The position numbers and the translations under genes were made by a program. DNA of 64,000 nt, taken from NCBI GenBank assembly GCA_002480645.1, contig DLCN01000024.1, positions 1-64,000 of the forward strand, given 5' to 3'. This document shows positions 32,467 to 42,704 of this stretch, piece after piece (the first letter of the stretch is position 1; each line of letters begins with the position of its first letter). Under the pieces are notes generated by a model that was not told the origin of the DNA, did not search any database, and saw only the letters and a list, made by a program, of their open reading frames with translations. The stretch comes from Balneolaceae bacterium UBA7797 (GTDB lineage: Bacteria; Bacteroidota; Rhodothermia; Balneolales; Balneolaceae).

Positions 32467-35331
32467 ATGTCTGCACTTAAACACTTATTTTCAATGCGAA
32501 AACTGATTCTGGTTTTACTATTGCTCTTCCTGAACTCCGGGTTGATCTTTGCCCAGCTGAGTTATCAGATCAGTAATTATGAGATCACTGAAAGCTCAGC
32601 AGGTAATCAAAACTGGGATATTTCCGGTGATGGAGACCAGCGCATCTTTGTAGCCAATAACCACGGCTTGCTGGTTCTTCAGAATACGGATGTGGAATTA
32701 TTGGAATTCAGTGAACGAACCATTTTCCGGTCGGTAGAATTTATAAATGGTACCATCTATACCGGTTCTTTCGAAGATTTCGGGTATTGGGAAGAAGATG
32801 ATCACGGAGAATTAACCTATCGATCGCTGGCCAAGGGATTGCCCGAATCGGGCCTGAATAACGATGAGATCTGGAGCATTGCAGAAAAAGACGGTGTCGT
32901 GTATTTCCATAGCTTTGGTTCCATTTACGGATACGACGGTAAGAAGGTTTTCCGGGTGGATAAGGACGGCTCTTTCATGTTCCTGCATAAGATCGGTGAT
33001 GAGATCTATACCCAGCGGGTAAGAGGGAATCTTTACCGGATAGAAGGAAATACCGTTGTGATGGTGCCGGGCAGTGACATTCTCACTGATGAAGAAGTGA
33101 AATCCATCATTCCCATCAATCAGAATACCATGCTCATCGGAACCACTGAAGGGCTGTATACTTATGATGGTGAAAACTTCTCCGTTTGGAATGCTGAAGA
33201 CAGTGAGACTGTGATAAGCAGTAACATCAATACCATGACCCGTACACAGAATAAGATCATTATCGGGACCATCCTGAATGGATTATTTGTGTACGACCTT
33301 AATTACCGCCTGCTTAAGAACATTAATACCGACAGTCAGCTTCAGAATAACACGGTACTATCGCTATATACCGATGCGTACGATAATGTTTGGGTTGGCC
33401 TTGATAAAGGATTGAGTTACATCGCTTTCGATTCTCCGATACAATCTTACACCGATGAGTATGCAGATATTGGCAGTGTATATGCGGCGGCTCTCTACAA
33501 AAATGAATTATATATTGGTACCAATCAGGGTATCTATTGGTATGAACGGGATGACGAAGGAAATTTTTATGATCGTACTCTTATACCCGGATCCCAGGGT
33601 CAGGTTTGGTTCATCAAAGAATTTGATGATAAACTATATGCAGGACTGAATGACGGCACCTATCTGATACAAGAAAAAAAGCTGAGAAAAGTAAGTCCGA
33701 TCTATGGCGGGTATAATCTCAAGGAATACACTGCCAATAACCGAAATGTATTATTGCAAAGTACCTACAGTGATCTGGCTATTTATACCAGACAGAATGA
33801 TATCTGGACCCAGACCGGCACACTTTCGGGATTTACCACGCCGGCCCGCTTCATGGAATTCGATCATTTGGGTAATATCTGGCTGGGACATACGGTACGT
33901 GGAGTGTATCAATTACAACCAAATATCCGGTTTGATGAAATTGAATCCGTAAAAAAGATCACCGAAGAACAGGGACTGCCTGCCAGTACAAATCGTATTT
34001 TTAACCTTGATAACCGCATCCTCTCCTCCTATGCCGATACTTTGTATCAATGGGATGCCATCGACGAACAATTTGTACCTTATACAGATCTGTCCCCGTA
34101 TTTCACTGAAAGCGGAACCATCTCAAATATTCAACCGGCAGGGAATCAAAAATACTGGATCATTAAAAAGAATGAACTGAACCTGCTGGAGGTCCATTTT
34201 AATACTAAAAAACTGCTGTACCGGGTGTTACCGGAGATGTACAACTTCCGGCTTGTTGAGAGTTATGAAAATGTGATTCCGCTCAATGATAACCTGCATT
34301 TGATATGCCTGGATGAAGGATTCGCACTTTTAAATCTGGAACTTGCAGATCAGTCTAAATATCCGCGCCCTGAGATCAGCCTCCAGAAGATCGTAGTCAA
34401 AAGCCGGGACGAATCCCAAGAAGAAATTACCGGGACTGCATTGAATGACAATAAGTTTGCTAACACCGACAATACCCTGAATTTTTACTGGACTACCACT
34501 CAGGTAGCCGGGAACCGGGCTTTCTTCCAATACAAGCTGGAAGGCATTGATAATAACTGGAGTGAGTGGACCACACAGACCAGCCAGGAATTTGAACGTT
34601 TACCGGCCGGTTCATACACCTTTCAGGTACGCTCGGTCGGTTCAAATGGTCTACTAACCGATACCATGAGTTATCGATTCACTATTAAAAAACCATGGTA
34701 CCTGAGTAGCGGAGCGTATTTTCTGTATGTTCTGATCATTGCTTCTTTTGTGTTCACGATCCGATTATATATCTCGCGCCGGCAATGGAAAATTCTGAGT
34801 GAAGAACTCGAACAAAAACATAAGAAAACTCAACTCGACCGGGAGAAAGCAGAAAAAGAGATCATAAAACTCAGAAACGACAAACTGAGAAGTGAGGTAG
34901 AACACAAATCTGCTCAGCTGGCCTCCAATACCATGGCGATCATGCGGAAGAACAATCTGCTAAGCTCCATTAAATCGGAGTTGGATAAACAGAAAAAAGA
35001 ACTCGGTAAAAAGATGCCGACTCAATACTATAACAAGATCAATAAGCTGATTGAATCCGGTATTGAGGATGAGCATGAGTGGGAAGTATTTGAACAGCTG
35101 TATGATCAGGCTCATGGTGACTTCTTTCAGCGTTTGAAGGAAAAATACCCACAATTAACCCCCAGCGATCTTAGATTATGTGCTTATCTGAGGATGAACC
35201 TGTCCTCTAAAGAAATTGCCCCGTTGTTAAATATTTCGGTGCGAGGAGTGGAAGAGCGCCGCTACCGGTTACGGAAACGATTGAATTTAAGTACCAATAC
35301 CAATCTGAATGAGCTGATCATGACCTTCTGA
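32467..35331 (+). CDS. Kinase-less periplasmic-sensor regulator (propeller, triple-Tyr, LuxR-type HTH)
   Basis: A protein of about 954 residues with an N-terminal signal sequence, a periplasmic beta-propeller of two-component-regulator type repeats (NIWLGHTVRGVYQLQ, NVWVGLDKGLSYI, MLIGTTEGLYTYDGE), a Y_Y_Y domain (FFQYKLEGIDNNWSEW), one transmembrane helix at about 750-775, a coiled coil and a C-terminal helix-turn-helix (LTPSDLRLCAYLRMNLSSKE, then NISVRGVEERRYRLRKRL). There is no histidine kinase or receiver domain, so the signal passes directly from periplasm to DNA. The start could be GTG 32464, ATG 32467 or ATG 32494. It converges on the utilization locus and is its most likely regulator. 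Confidence 0.88.
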   Translation: MSALKHLFSMRKLILVLLLLFLNSGLIFAQLSYQISNYEITESSAGNQNWDISGDGDQRIFVANNHGLLVLQNTDVELLEFSERTIFRSVEFINGTIYTGSFEDFGYWEEDDHGELTYRSLAKGLPESGLNNDEIWSIAEKDGVVYFHSFGSIYGYDGKKVFRVDKDGSFMFLHKIGDEIYTQRVRGNLYRIEGNTVVMVPGSDILTDEEVKSIIPINQNTMLIGTTEGLYTYDGENFSVWNAEDSETVISSNINTMTRTQNKIIIGTILNGLFVYDLNYRLLKNINTDSQLQNNTVLSLYTDAYDNVWVGLDKGLSYIAFDSPIQSYTDEYADIGSVYAAALYKNELYIGTNQGIYWYERDDEGNFYDRTLIPGSQGQVWFIKEFDDKLYAGLNDGTYLIQEKKLRKVSPIYGGYNLKEYTANNRNVLLQSTYSDLAIYTRQNDIWTQTGTLSGFTTPARFMEFDHLGNIWLGHTVRGVYQLQPNIRFDEIESVKKITEEQGLPASTNRIFNLDNRILSSYADTLYQWDAIDEQFVPYTDLSPYFTESGTISNIQPAGNQKYWIIKKNELNLLEVHFNTKKLLYRVLPEMYNFRLVESYENVIPLNDNLHLICLDEGFALLNLELADQSKYPRPEISLQKIVVKSRDESQEEITGTALNDNKFANTDNTLNFYWTTTQVAGNRAFFQYKLEGIDNNWSEWTTQTSQEFERLPAGSYTFQVRSVGSNGLLTDTMSYRFTIKKPWYLSSGAYFLYVLIIASFVFTIRLYISRRQWKILSEELEQKHKKTQLDREKAEKEIIKLRNDKLRSEVEHKSAQLASNTMAIMRKNNLLSSIKSELDKQKKELGKKMPTQYYNKINKLIESGIEDEHEWEVFEQLYDQAHGDFFQRLKEKYPQLTPSDLRLCAYLRMNLSSKEIAPLLNISVRGVEERRYRLRKRLNLSTNTNLNELIMTF

Positions 35332-35333
35332 TC

Positions 35334-35364
35334 AAAAAAATGACCCGGCTTCTTTCGGGCCGGG
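35334..35364 (-). terminator. Rho-independent terminator of the glucan utilization operon
   Basis: Read on the - strand, GCCCGGC...GCCGGGT is followed by a run of seven T (the + strand A run at 35334-35340). It ends the leftward operon 78 bases after the GH3 stop and abuts the stop of the convergent regulator. Confidence 0.75.
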
Positions 35365-35441
35365 CCACTTATTGGTCATCTTATGTTGACAAGAACTGAG
35401 CCATTTTCATGGCTATCCTTGAATTCCTTTGTCGTTGGGTC

Positions 35442-37772
35442 TTACTTTTCCCACATCACTTTTTTACTCATCACATCGCGGGAATTTCCACCCACCATGA
35501 TCACAAACTCACCACTCTCCCAATCATGTATCATGGTATTTAGCTTGTTGTGATCATAATTATAGAATTTGAGGTCATCCGTTGTTACCTCAAAGGTCAC
35601 CGTAACTGTTTCGCCAGCCGGTATCATCACTTTCTGGAAATCCTTCAATTCTTTAACAGGACGGGTTACCGTTCCAACCAGATCTCTGATGTACAACTGA
35701 ACTACTTCCTTTCCATCCACATCACTGCTATTGGTGATATTGACGGATGCAATAAGAGTATCGTCACCTTTCAGAGATTCTTTACTAAGTTTCAGATCTC
35801 CATATTCAAACGTGCTGTAACTCAATCCATACCCGAATGGATAAACAGGATCGTTGGAAACATCCAGATAGTTCGTAAGGAATTTCTGGAACCATTCCCC
35901 TTTTAGTGGTCTTCCCGTATTCTTATGAGCATAATACAAGGGTACCTGACCGATATTTTGAGGAAAAGTGGTAGTCAATTTTGCGGATGGATTAACATCA
36001 CCAAATAACACATCAGCAATGGCGTGGCCGGCTTCACTACCGCCAAACCATACATTCAGAATAGCCGGGACATGTTCGTCTTCCCATTTCAGAGCCAATG
36101 GGCGACCTGTAAACAATGTCAATACCACAGGTTTTCCGGTGTCGAGAAGCGCCTGAAGTAAGCGTTGTTGAGTATCCGGGATCTCGATATCAGATCTGCT
36201 TGAGCTTTCCCCCGACATCTCAGCTGATTCACCAACTGCAGCAACAATTACATCGGCTTTAGCAGCTACCTCCAATGCCTCAGCGATCATCTCCTCTTCC
36301 GAGCGCTCATCACGGAAGGTATCTTTTCCAAAAATACTGATCCGCGCTTCCAGTTCCGGATCTTCTACAAAATTTGCTCCCCGCGCGTACAAGACCTCTG
36401 CTTTGTCGCCCACAACATCTTCTATGCCTTTGAGCAGAGCAATGGATTTATCGAAATCACCCGATACACTCCAGGTGCCTTGCATATTCAGCCGGTTATT
36501 TCCCATAGGGCCGATCACTGCGATGGTGCCTTCCTTTCTAAGGGGCAGCAGGTTGTTATCGTTTTTAAGTAACACCATAGAATTTGCCGCGATCTCCCTG
36601 GCTACTCTTCGGTTCTCTTCGGTATAAATTTCTGTTGCAGACCGCTCTTTGTCGAGATATTTGTAGGGATCGTCGAAGAGCCCCAGTTTGAATTTCGCCT
36701 CAAGAATTCTTCGGGTGGCTTTATCGATATCAGCTTCGGTGATGATGCCTTCATCCAGCGATTTCTTCAAAGTGGATAAAAACCCTTCTGAAACCATATC
36801 CATATCGGTACCGGCTTTAAGTGCCAGCGCAGTAACTGCCTGCAGATCCCGGCCAATACCATGCTCTACCATTTCTTCTACACCGGTATAATCAGAAAAC
36901 ACAAAACCATCAAAACCCCATTGATTACGCAATACTTCTGTCATCAACCATTTATTAGCCGTTGCAGGAACACCATCCACATCATTAAACGAAGCCATCA
37001 CACTGCCGGCACCGGCTTCAACTGCCGCTCTGTATGGTGGAAAATAATCGTTGAACATGGTGAGCCGGGACATATCTACCGTATTATAATCACGACCTGC
37101 AATAGGTGCTCCATACAACGCAAAATGCTTAACAGTAGCCATCATGGTGTTGTCATCAGTCAGATCCTTACCCTGATACCCATATACCATTGCCTTGGCG
37201 ATTTCGCCTCCTAAATACGGATCTTCACCTCCGCCCTCAGCAATCCGACCCCAACGTGGATCGCGGGAAATATCCACCATGGGTGAATACGTCCAGAAGA
37301 TACCATCAGCGGTAGCTTCCTGAGCTGCAATACGTGCAGACTGTTCTATCATGTCCATATCCCAGGAGGTAGAAAGTCCCAGCGGGATCGGAAACACCGT
37401 TTTGTAGCCGTGAATCACATCCATCCCGAAAAGGAGTGGAATTCCCAGGCGACTTTCTTCCACAGCAATTCTTTGTAGATCATGGATCTTTTCCAATCCC
37501 CGCACATTAAATAATGCGCCTACTTTTCCTTCTTTTATTTTGGGGATGATACCTGTGTTTGACGCTAAACCGGTGGTAATGTCTCCGGCTGCAGGCAAAT
37601 TCAACTGGCCGATCTTTTCCTCTACAGTCATTAATGCCAGTACCGAATCCACTTTTTGATCTATGGAAGATCTGGAATCAGGGGTGTATTGTTTAGCTCC
37701 GCAAGCTAATTGTAACACTGTAATTACGCTAAGCAGTAATACGACGTAAAATTTCTTCATCTGTTTTTTCAT
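35442..37772 (-). CDS. GH3 beta-glucosidase (BglX-like) of the glucan utilization locus
   Basis: A 776-residue exported family GH3 enzyme. The nucleophile is Asp294 in GFVFSDYTGVEEM; KHFALYGA and DPRWGRIAEGGGEDP are the substrate-pocket motifs. The two catalytic domains are followed by a fibronectin-III-like domain. The N-terminal signal ends in a cysteine (QLACGAK), so it may be a lipoprotein, although the lipobox is not ideal. A second in-frame ATG lies four codons in. It is the last gene of the locus, 12 bases after the GH144 gene, and is predicted to split short beta-glucans such as sophorose to glucose in the periplasm. Confidence 0.92.
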   Translation of the reverse strand: MKKQMKKFYVVLLLSVITVLQLACGAKQYTPDSRSSIDQKVDSVLALMTVEEKIGQLNLPAAGDITTGLASNTGIIPKIKEGKVGALFNVRGLEKIHDLQRIAVEESRLGIPLLFGMDVIHGYKTVFPIPLGLSTSWDMDMIEQSARIAAQEATADGIFWTYSPMVDISRDPRWGRIAEGGGEDPYLGGEIAKAMVYGYQGKDLTDDNTMMATVKHFALYGAPIAGRDYNTVDMSRLTMFNDYFPPYRAAVEAGAGSVMASFNDVDGVPATANKWLMTEVLRNQWGFDGFVFSDYTGVEEMVEHGIGRDLQAVTALALKAGTDMDMVSEGFLSTLKKSLDEGIITEADIDKATRRILEAKFKLGLFDDPYKYLDKERSATEIYTEENRRVAREIAANSMVLLKNDNNLLPLRKEGTIAVIGPMGNNRLNMQGTWSVSGDFDKSIALLKGIEDVVGDKAEVLYARGANFVEDPELEARISIFGKDTFRDERSEEEMIAEALEVAAKADVIVAAVGESAEMSGESSSRSDIEIPDTQQRLLQALLDTGKPVVLTLFTGRPLALKWEDEHVPAILNVWFGGSEAGHAIADVLFGDVNPSAKLTTTFPQNIGQVPLYYAHKNTGRPLKGEWFQKFLTNYLDVSNDPVYPFGYGLSYSTFEYGDLKLSKESLKGDDTLIASVNITNSSDVDGKEVVQLYIRDLVGTVTRPVKELKDFQKVMIPAGETVTVTFEVTTDDLKFYNYDHNKLNTMIHDWESGEFVIMVGGNSRDVMSKKVMWEK

Positions 37773-37784
37773 CTCGTAGTTAAA

Positions 37785-39779
37785 TTAATCTGAATAAGTG
37801 AATCCCAGGGTATCGAGGGCGCTTTGCACCTCCGGTGCCGACATGAACAGGTCCCAGATCAATCCGGTTCTGTAATTCTCGATCATCACCACGATCGGCC
37901 CCTGATCGATCGCTAAATAGGAATTTGCCCACCAGCCTTGTGATGGGTTATAAGCATCATAAAAGCCATACTCACCCCATAATTTATCGCCCAGTACATA
38001 ATAAAAATGACGAAGTGCTTCCATCGATTCTTCAGGTGTATACGGAATGGATGAAAGTGCCGCAGTTGGGGTGATGGTGCCGTTATCACGGGCATACGTA
38101 GGCTCATGTGCCGAATATCCATTAGGCTCATCGCTGGCGGTCAATCCCCAGCTGCCTTCATTATAACCGACATAATTCTTGGGATTTTCTACACAGTACG
38201 CCCGGTTTATGAGCGTATGATTCCGGTTTTGTGTCCAGTAATCAGCATAAGTATCACTCAGATTTCTGGGATCAAGTCCAAGGAAAGAATAATGGGCAAA
38301 AAACAACGGACCTCCTCTGTCGTAACCAACGGGAAGTTCATACCCGTAAAAGGTATTGCCGTTCCCGATCGCACCGGAACGTGCCCAACCATTGTGATAC
38401 ACATCGGGATCAATACCAAAATTCTCTGAACTCGCAGCTAATACATACACGATCAATGCTTCGTTGTAGCCACGGATCTGCATATTCATGTCCCAGTCAT
38501 AGGTTGGGGACCAGTGCCAGTACAACACATCCTCACCATTTTTTGTAAACCAGTCCCATTCAATTTCGTCCAACATTTCGTTGATGGTTGTGATCAATAA
38601 AGATTCTGCCAGATCCACTTCATTCAAATATTGTCGAACGGCGATTAGGCCCTGAGCCATGAACGCTGTTTCTACCAGATCTGCGCCATTATCTTTTGTA
38701 CTGAAGGCTATGGCGTCTCCACTTGAACCATTCAACCAATGCGACCAAACTCCATGAAAACGATCGGCATCTTCATTTAAGAAATTGATGATCTTCTCAA
38801 GGCGCTCTACTCCCTGCTGTCGGGTGATGAAACCGCGCTCAATTCCAACAAGTATCGACATCAATCCAAAGCCACTTCCTCCAATGGTCACAACATCACC
38901 GGATGAATTACGCTCTCTCGCCAGACCACTTACCGGATGGCCAAAATCCCAAAAATACTTAAACGTAGCTTCCTGTACGGTAGTGAGGAGCTCTTCGTCG
39001 GTGATCTCCGGAAATTTGTACCCGGGATTTAGCCCCGTTTGGAAAGCCTTACTGAACCCGCTGAAACTAAATCCATTTGCAGCTGTTAGATTACCGCTCA
39101 CATTTACTGAGTAGAACCGATAATAATCGAGAGGTTCAGAGATCTCTGCTACTACTTTCGTTCCTTCATCCAGAAGTAAAAATGTTGGATTATCAGCAGC
39201 CCCTATAGTAAAATGATCCTGATAATCATTGGAATTCAATGCTTCTGAAAACACGATCTCAACGATCATCGAGTCGTATTTAATATTGGTGATATCAACA
39301 GATGAGGTCAGATCAATTCCATTTATGGTGGCTGAAACAATCTCCATAATTCCGTTCATCGTGGTAAAATTGAAGGATACACCCGGAAATTCAGCACCTT
39401 GTTCCGACTTCAATGCCTCAGAAACGCTAAGGGTATAATCTGTGATGTATTCTAGTCCTCCATCCACAGAAATAACAATATTCTTTGCCTCGCCGGAATA
39501 GCTGAATTGGAGTGGAATATGCTCACCAGATGTGGAATTTATGAGAGTAACTGCATCCTGAACGGTCGTAGAATCGACTGCGGATGAAAAATAAACGGTG
39601 ATGGTTGCTTCCGGTGAAATTCCCTGTTTAGCTGTATTGGTACTCAGGGTAATGTCGTCGGCAGAAACCTTCAATAATTGAAATACATCCGGATCAGGAG
39701 TGGTACCCGGTTGTTTGCAGGAAATTAGTAGCGCTGAAACAGCAAAAACCGAGAAAAAAGAAAGTAACCTGCTGGTCAT
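37785..39779 (-). CDS. PF10091/GH144-type beta-glucan hydrolase lipoprotein with Ig-like N-terminal domains
   Basis: A 664-residue lipoprotein. The frame is open from GTG 39836, but ATG 39779 begins a signal with lipobox LISC and is preferred. Two SbsA/Big_5-type Ig-like domains (about 30-235) precede a glycoamylase-like PF10091 domain with FKYFWDFGHPVSGLARERN, GGSGFGLMSILVGIERGF, FHGVWSHWLNG, DNGADLVETAFMAQGL, WDMNMQIRGYNEALIVYV, GGPLFFAHYSFLGLDPR and YLAIDQGPIVVMIENYRTGL. This matches the family containing GH144 beta-1,2-glucanases. Its place between SusC/SusD genes and a GH3 suggests cell-surface or periplasmic cleavage of beta-1,2-glucan. Confidence 0.85.
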   Translation of the reverse strand: MTSRLLSFFSVFAVSALLISCKQPGTTPDPDVFQLLKVSADDITLSTNTAKQGISPEATITVYFSSAVDSTTVQDAVTLINSTSGEHIPLQFSYSGEAKNIVISVDGGLEYITDYTLSVSEALKSEQGAEFPGVSFNFTTMNGIMEIVSATINGIDLTSSVDITNIKYDSMIVEIVFSEALNSNDYQDHFTIGAADNPTFLLLDEGTKVVAEISEPLDYYRFYSVNVSGNLTAANGFSFSGFSKAFQTGLNPGYKFPEITDEELLTTVQEATFKYFWDFGHPVSGLARERNSSGDVVTIGGSGFGLMSILVGIERGFITRQQGVERLEKIINFLNEDADRFHGVWSHWLNGSSGDAIAFSTKDNGADLVETAFMAQGLIAVRQYLNEVDLAESLLITTINEMLDEIEWDWFTKNGEDVLYWHWSPTYDWDMNMQIRGYNEALIVYVLAASSENFGIDPDVYHNGWARSGAIGNGNTFYGYELPVGYDRGGPLFFAHYSFLGLDPRNLSDTYADYWTQNRNHTLINRAYCVENPKNYVGYNEGSWGLTASDEPNGYSAHEPTYARDNGTITPTAALSSIPYTPEESMEALRHFYYVLGDKLWGEYGFYDAYNPSQGWWANSYLAIDQGPIVVMIENYRTGLIWDLFMSAPEVQSALDTLGFTYSD

Positions 39780-39798
39780 AGGTATGCGTTCGATTAGT

Positions 39799-39873
39799 AA
39801 AAAATACCCGGCATGACTTCGATTCCTCGAAATCACACCGGGTTGTTGATCAGTTTAGTGGTTGTTTACCACT
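39799..39873 (-). terminator. Intra-operon terminator/attenuator after the LamG lipoprotein gene
   Basis: On the - strand, ACCCGG...CCGGGT (39806-39843) encloses a further TTTCGA/TCGAAG pairing and is followed by ATTTTTT. A second small hairpin AGTGGT/ACCACT (39857-39873) precedes it. The 118-base gap is far longer than other gaps in the operon, so transcription is probably reduced before the hydrolase genes. Confidence 0.7.
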
Positions 39874-39897
39874 TTTAGCTTTAGGAAGGAAACTGTT

Positions 39898-41175
39898 TTA
39901 TTCTTCAGATTCGTACATCAACCGGATCTCGTCGTCAGTAAGTGTTTTGTGATATACTTTGATATCATCTAGCTGACCTTTGAAATGGTTTGCACCCGGG
40001 AAATCGTATCCACCCCATGATTCAGAATCCCACAAGGTTCCTGCACGAGACTGGATAAATCCGAAAGCAAGTTCATTTACAACATCAGGCTCCTGACCGG
40101 CATAATAAAGACCGGTAACTGTTTGCTTGTTGTCACCGTCTGGCCACAGATTGAAGTCGAAGCTCTTCATCAACTCACCATTAAAGTACATTTTACCCAC
40201 TTTGGTAGAACTGTTGAATGAGAAAGTTACCATAGTCCAGGTATCTTTCAGGTAGCCCATCATCTGATCAGCCGTTAAGCTTTTTGCATAGGTCCAACCT
40301 TGCCATCCACCATTGGTGTTATCAGTAGCTTCTGATGGGAACCACATATCTTCAGCACCGCTTTCAGCATCTGCTGACGGACCATATTCGTATTGAATAG
40401 CAAATTTAGAACCATCATATCCGCCAAACACTTCATACTGTAAACCGTAGAAAGCACCTAGCCCCATCACAAAGTGACCGGTAGGATTTCCATCAGCATT
40501 CAGGTGGTCTGAATCGGTTTTCATCCAGAATGAAAGAGTCATGTCATTTACAGCTAGCAGATCATCCCCATTAGGGATCTCAATGATACTGGTGTTACCA
40601 TTAAAAGTAGCCGCGGTACCGGCTGCGTCGTTACGGCTGGCTGTGTATGTAATGTCTACAACACCTGAAGCAGCAGGGTCGAAAGAACCAACTACATCGT
40701 CAGCAGAGTTTTCAAATGTCCAGTGAGCTACAATACCTGCAGGACTGAAAGTACCGGCAGTGGTAAATGTTCTGGTTGTTGAAGCCAGAGGCTGGTCATC
40801 GTTATTGAGCAATCCGCTTGTAAGTTCCAGAGAGTACAATGTACCGGAACCTAATGCTGCTACAGGAGTGATCGTTAAGGTAGGACCATCCACAGCAAGT
40901 GCGATCTCAACGTCTGCACCATCATAATCCTGAGTCAGGGTTACGTTAGAGGTGGTTGCCGTTTCTTCGTTGATGTCGGTATTAAAAGTAACTACGATGC
41001 TTGCATCGGTTGGCACATCAGAAGGTGCAGTTGCACCGTTCAGGTCTGCTTCCCCTACCATCATAGATTCTACATTCAAGTCTTTAGGACCGCTATCGCT
41101 CTTACATGCCTGAAACAACACTGTAAATGCTGCGAGAACTGCAACGATCGTAAAAGTTGTATTTCTAGTTTTCAT
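39898..41175 (-). CDS. Surface lipoprotein with Ig-like and LamG (concanavalin-type) domains
   Basis: A 425-residue exported lipoprotein (signal ending FQAC-K). Residues about 35-140 form an SbsA/Big_5-like Ig domain (PSDVPTDASIVVTFNTDINE), similar to the one in the GH144 neighbour. The rest is a laminin-G/concanavalin-like beta-sandwich: GIVAHWTFENSADDVVG, NDMTLSFWMKTD, HFKGQLDDIKVYHKTLTDDE. No catalytic residues are evident. In utilization loci a protein at this position after SusD is usually a surface glycan-binding protein; that role is inferred from place and fold. Confidence 0.82.
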   Translation of the reverse strand: MKTRNTTFTIVAVLAAFTVLFQACKSDSGPKDLNVESMMVGEADLNGATAPSDVPTDASIVVTFNTDINEETATTSNVTLTQDYDGADVEIALAVDGPTLTITPVAALGSGTLYSLELTSGLLNNDDQPLASTTRTFTTAGTFSPAGIVAHWTFENSADDVVGSFDPAASGVVDITYTASRNDAAGTAATFNGNTSIIEIPNGDDLLAVNDMTLSFWMKTDSDHLNADGNPTGHFVMGLGAFYGLQYEVFGGYDGSKFAIQYEYGPSADAESGAEDMWFPSEATDNTNGGWQGWTYAKSLTADQMMGYLKDTWTMVTFSFNSSTKVGKMYFNGELMKSFDFNLWPDGDNKQTVTGLYYAGQEPDVVNELAFGFIQSRAGTLWDSESWGGYDFPGANHFKGQLDDIKVYHKTLTDDEIRLMYESEE

Positions 41176-41212
41176 AGGTCAATCGTTTGTTTTTGGTTAG
41201 TTTGGAAAAATT

Positions 41213-42697
41213 CTACTTCCAGTTATCATTTTGGCTTAATGACCCCTGAGAAAGGTCAATTTCACTTTGAGGAATTGGCAATAATTCATGCTTTCCTTCA
41301 ATAAATCCGAGAGGCCCGAGTACATCTGCAGCACGCCCTGTTCTTACAAGATCCCAGAACCGGTGACCTTCTAAAGCCAACTCAACCCGGCGTTCGTGCA
41401 TGATTGCATCACTCAGAGCCTGCTTATCGGTAGTGGTAACATCCGGCAGAATTGCATTATTTCCACCCCGTGCTCTTGCGCGCACTTCATTGAGGTAGGG
41501 CAAAGCCTGCGTTGGTTTATTATTCTCATTCAGAGTTTCAGCGGCCATCAACAGAACATCAGCATATCGGATGAGTCTGCGATTGTGGCCAAACTGTGTG
41601 GTGGTATTGTTGCCCGGATACCAAACCTTTTGATTATAACTTTCAATTTCGATCACATTACCCTGCTCATCCGTTGTTTGATCAGGGGTAGTACCATCGC
41701 CGGCAATAGTGATCCCATCCAATGTCTCACCTAATTCAATGATGGTTGCATCTTCGCGTGGATCACCGGCCTCGAATGCATCCCGAAGATCAATAGAAGG
41801 TCGGTTAAAACCCCAACCACGGTTAGGAGTTCCACGTACACCTTGTGTATTGGCATATTGATTTCCACCACTTCCGGTATTACCGGCAACCGCACCGACC
41901 TCGAACACTGATTCTACGCCTTGTTCGCCATTTACACCGTTGGCATCTTCAAAATTCGGTTCCAGATCGTATTCATTAGAATTAATCACCTCCAGTAATA
42001 GAGGCTCAGCACTGGTAAAATCACCCTGAAACATATAGACACGTGCTAATAATGACTGTGCGGCTCCTTTGGTGGCACGGCCAATATCTGATGCCTCATA
42101 CTCACTTTTGAGGGGGAGAACCGCGGCTGCATCCATCAGATCATTTTCTACCAGTGTGTATATGTCTGCTGCCGGTGAGTTCGGTACTTTAAGCGGAGCT
42201 TCACTTTGCGTAACCAGCGGAACACCACCAAATGCACGAACCAGATCAAAGTAATACAGAGCTCTCAGGAATTTAGCTTCAGCTACATATCGTTCCTGTA
42301 ACGAGGCATCCATCTCAACCTGCGGGATCTTTTCAATCACTATATTTGCTCTTCGTATGCCCTGATACAATGCATTCCACCAGCGGTCTAATCCATCCTG
42401 TGTCACAGAATGTGTAAAATTATCAAAGGGGCCTACTGTATTACTTGCATCATCCGGATTACTGCCTTTGTGTGCATCATCCGACATAATATCCGCGAGC
42501 GGAAATCCACCGGAATGATAATGCCAGTTTCTCAAGGTAGAATACACAGCATTTGTTGCCTGTAATGCATCTGCGGCTGATTCGGGAAAGGCTTCCTGTG
42601 TTAACACACTTTGAGGTTTAACACCCAGAAAATCTTCACAACCGGTTATTAACACCGCGATTATTAATACTTTAAAAAGTTTTTTTGTATTCATCAT
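41213..42697 (-). CDS. susD: SusD/RagB-family surface glycan-binding lipoprotein
   Basis: An outer-membrane lipoprotein of the SusD family that captures glycan and lids the SusC transporter. The frame opens from a TTG at 42727, but ATG 42697 (or 42694) is the proper start, seven bases after the SusC stop; the signal ends in the lipobox ITGC. Family features are FLGVKPQSVLTQEAF at the N terminus, VAEAKFLRALYYFDLVRAFG in the TPR-like region, RYADVLLMAAETLNE, and the C-terminal ERRVELALEGHRFWDLVRTG and LLPIPQSEIDL. The sugar specificity is not readable from sequence. Confidence 0.95.
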   Translation of the reverse strand: MMNTKKLFKVLIIAVLITGCEDFLGVKPQSVLTQEAFPESAADALQATNAVYSTLRNWHYHSGGFPLADIMSDDAHKGSNPDDASNTVGPFDNFTHSVTQDGLDRWWNALYQGIRRANIVIEKIPQVEMDASLQERYVAEAKFLRALYYFDLVRAFGGVPLVTQSEAPLKVPNSPAADIYTLVENDLMDAAAVLPLKSEYEASDIGRATKGAAQSLLARVYMFQGDFTSAEPLLLEVINSNEYDLEPNFEDANGVNGEQGVESVFEVGAVAGNTGSGGNQYANTQGVRGTPNRGWGFNRPSIDLRDAFEAGDPREDATIIELGETLDGITIAGDGTTPDQTTDEQGNVIEIESYNQKVWYPGNNTTTQFGHNRRLIRYADVLLMAAETLNENNKPTQALPYLNEVRARARGGNNAILPDVTTTDKQALSDAIMHERRVELALEGHRFWDLVRTGRAADVLGPLGFIEGKHELLPIPQSEIDLSQGSLSQNDNWK

Positions 42698-42704
42698 AGT
42701 AGTG

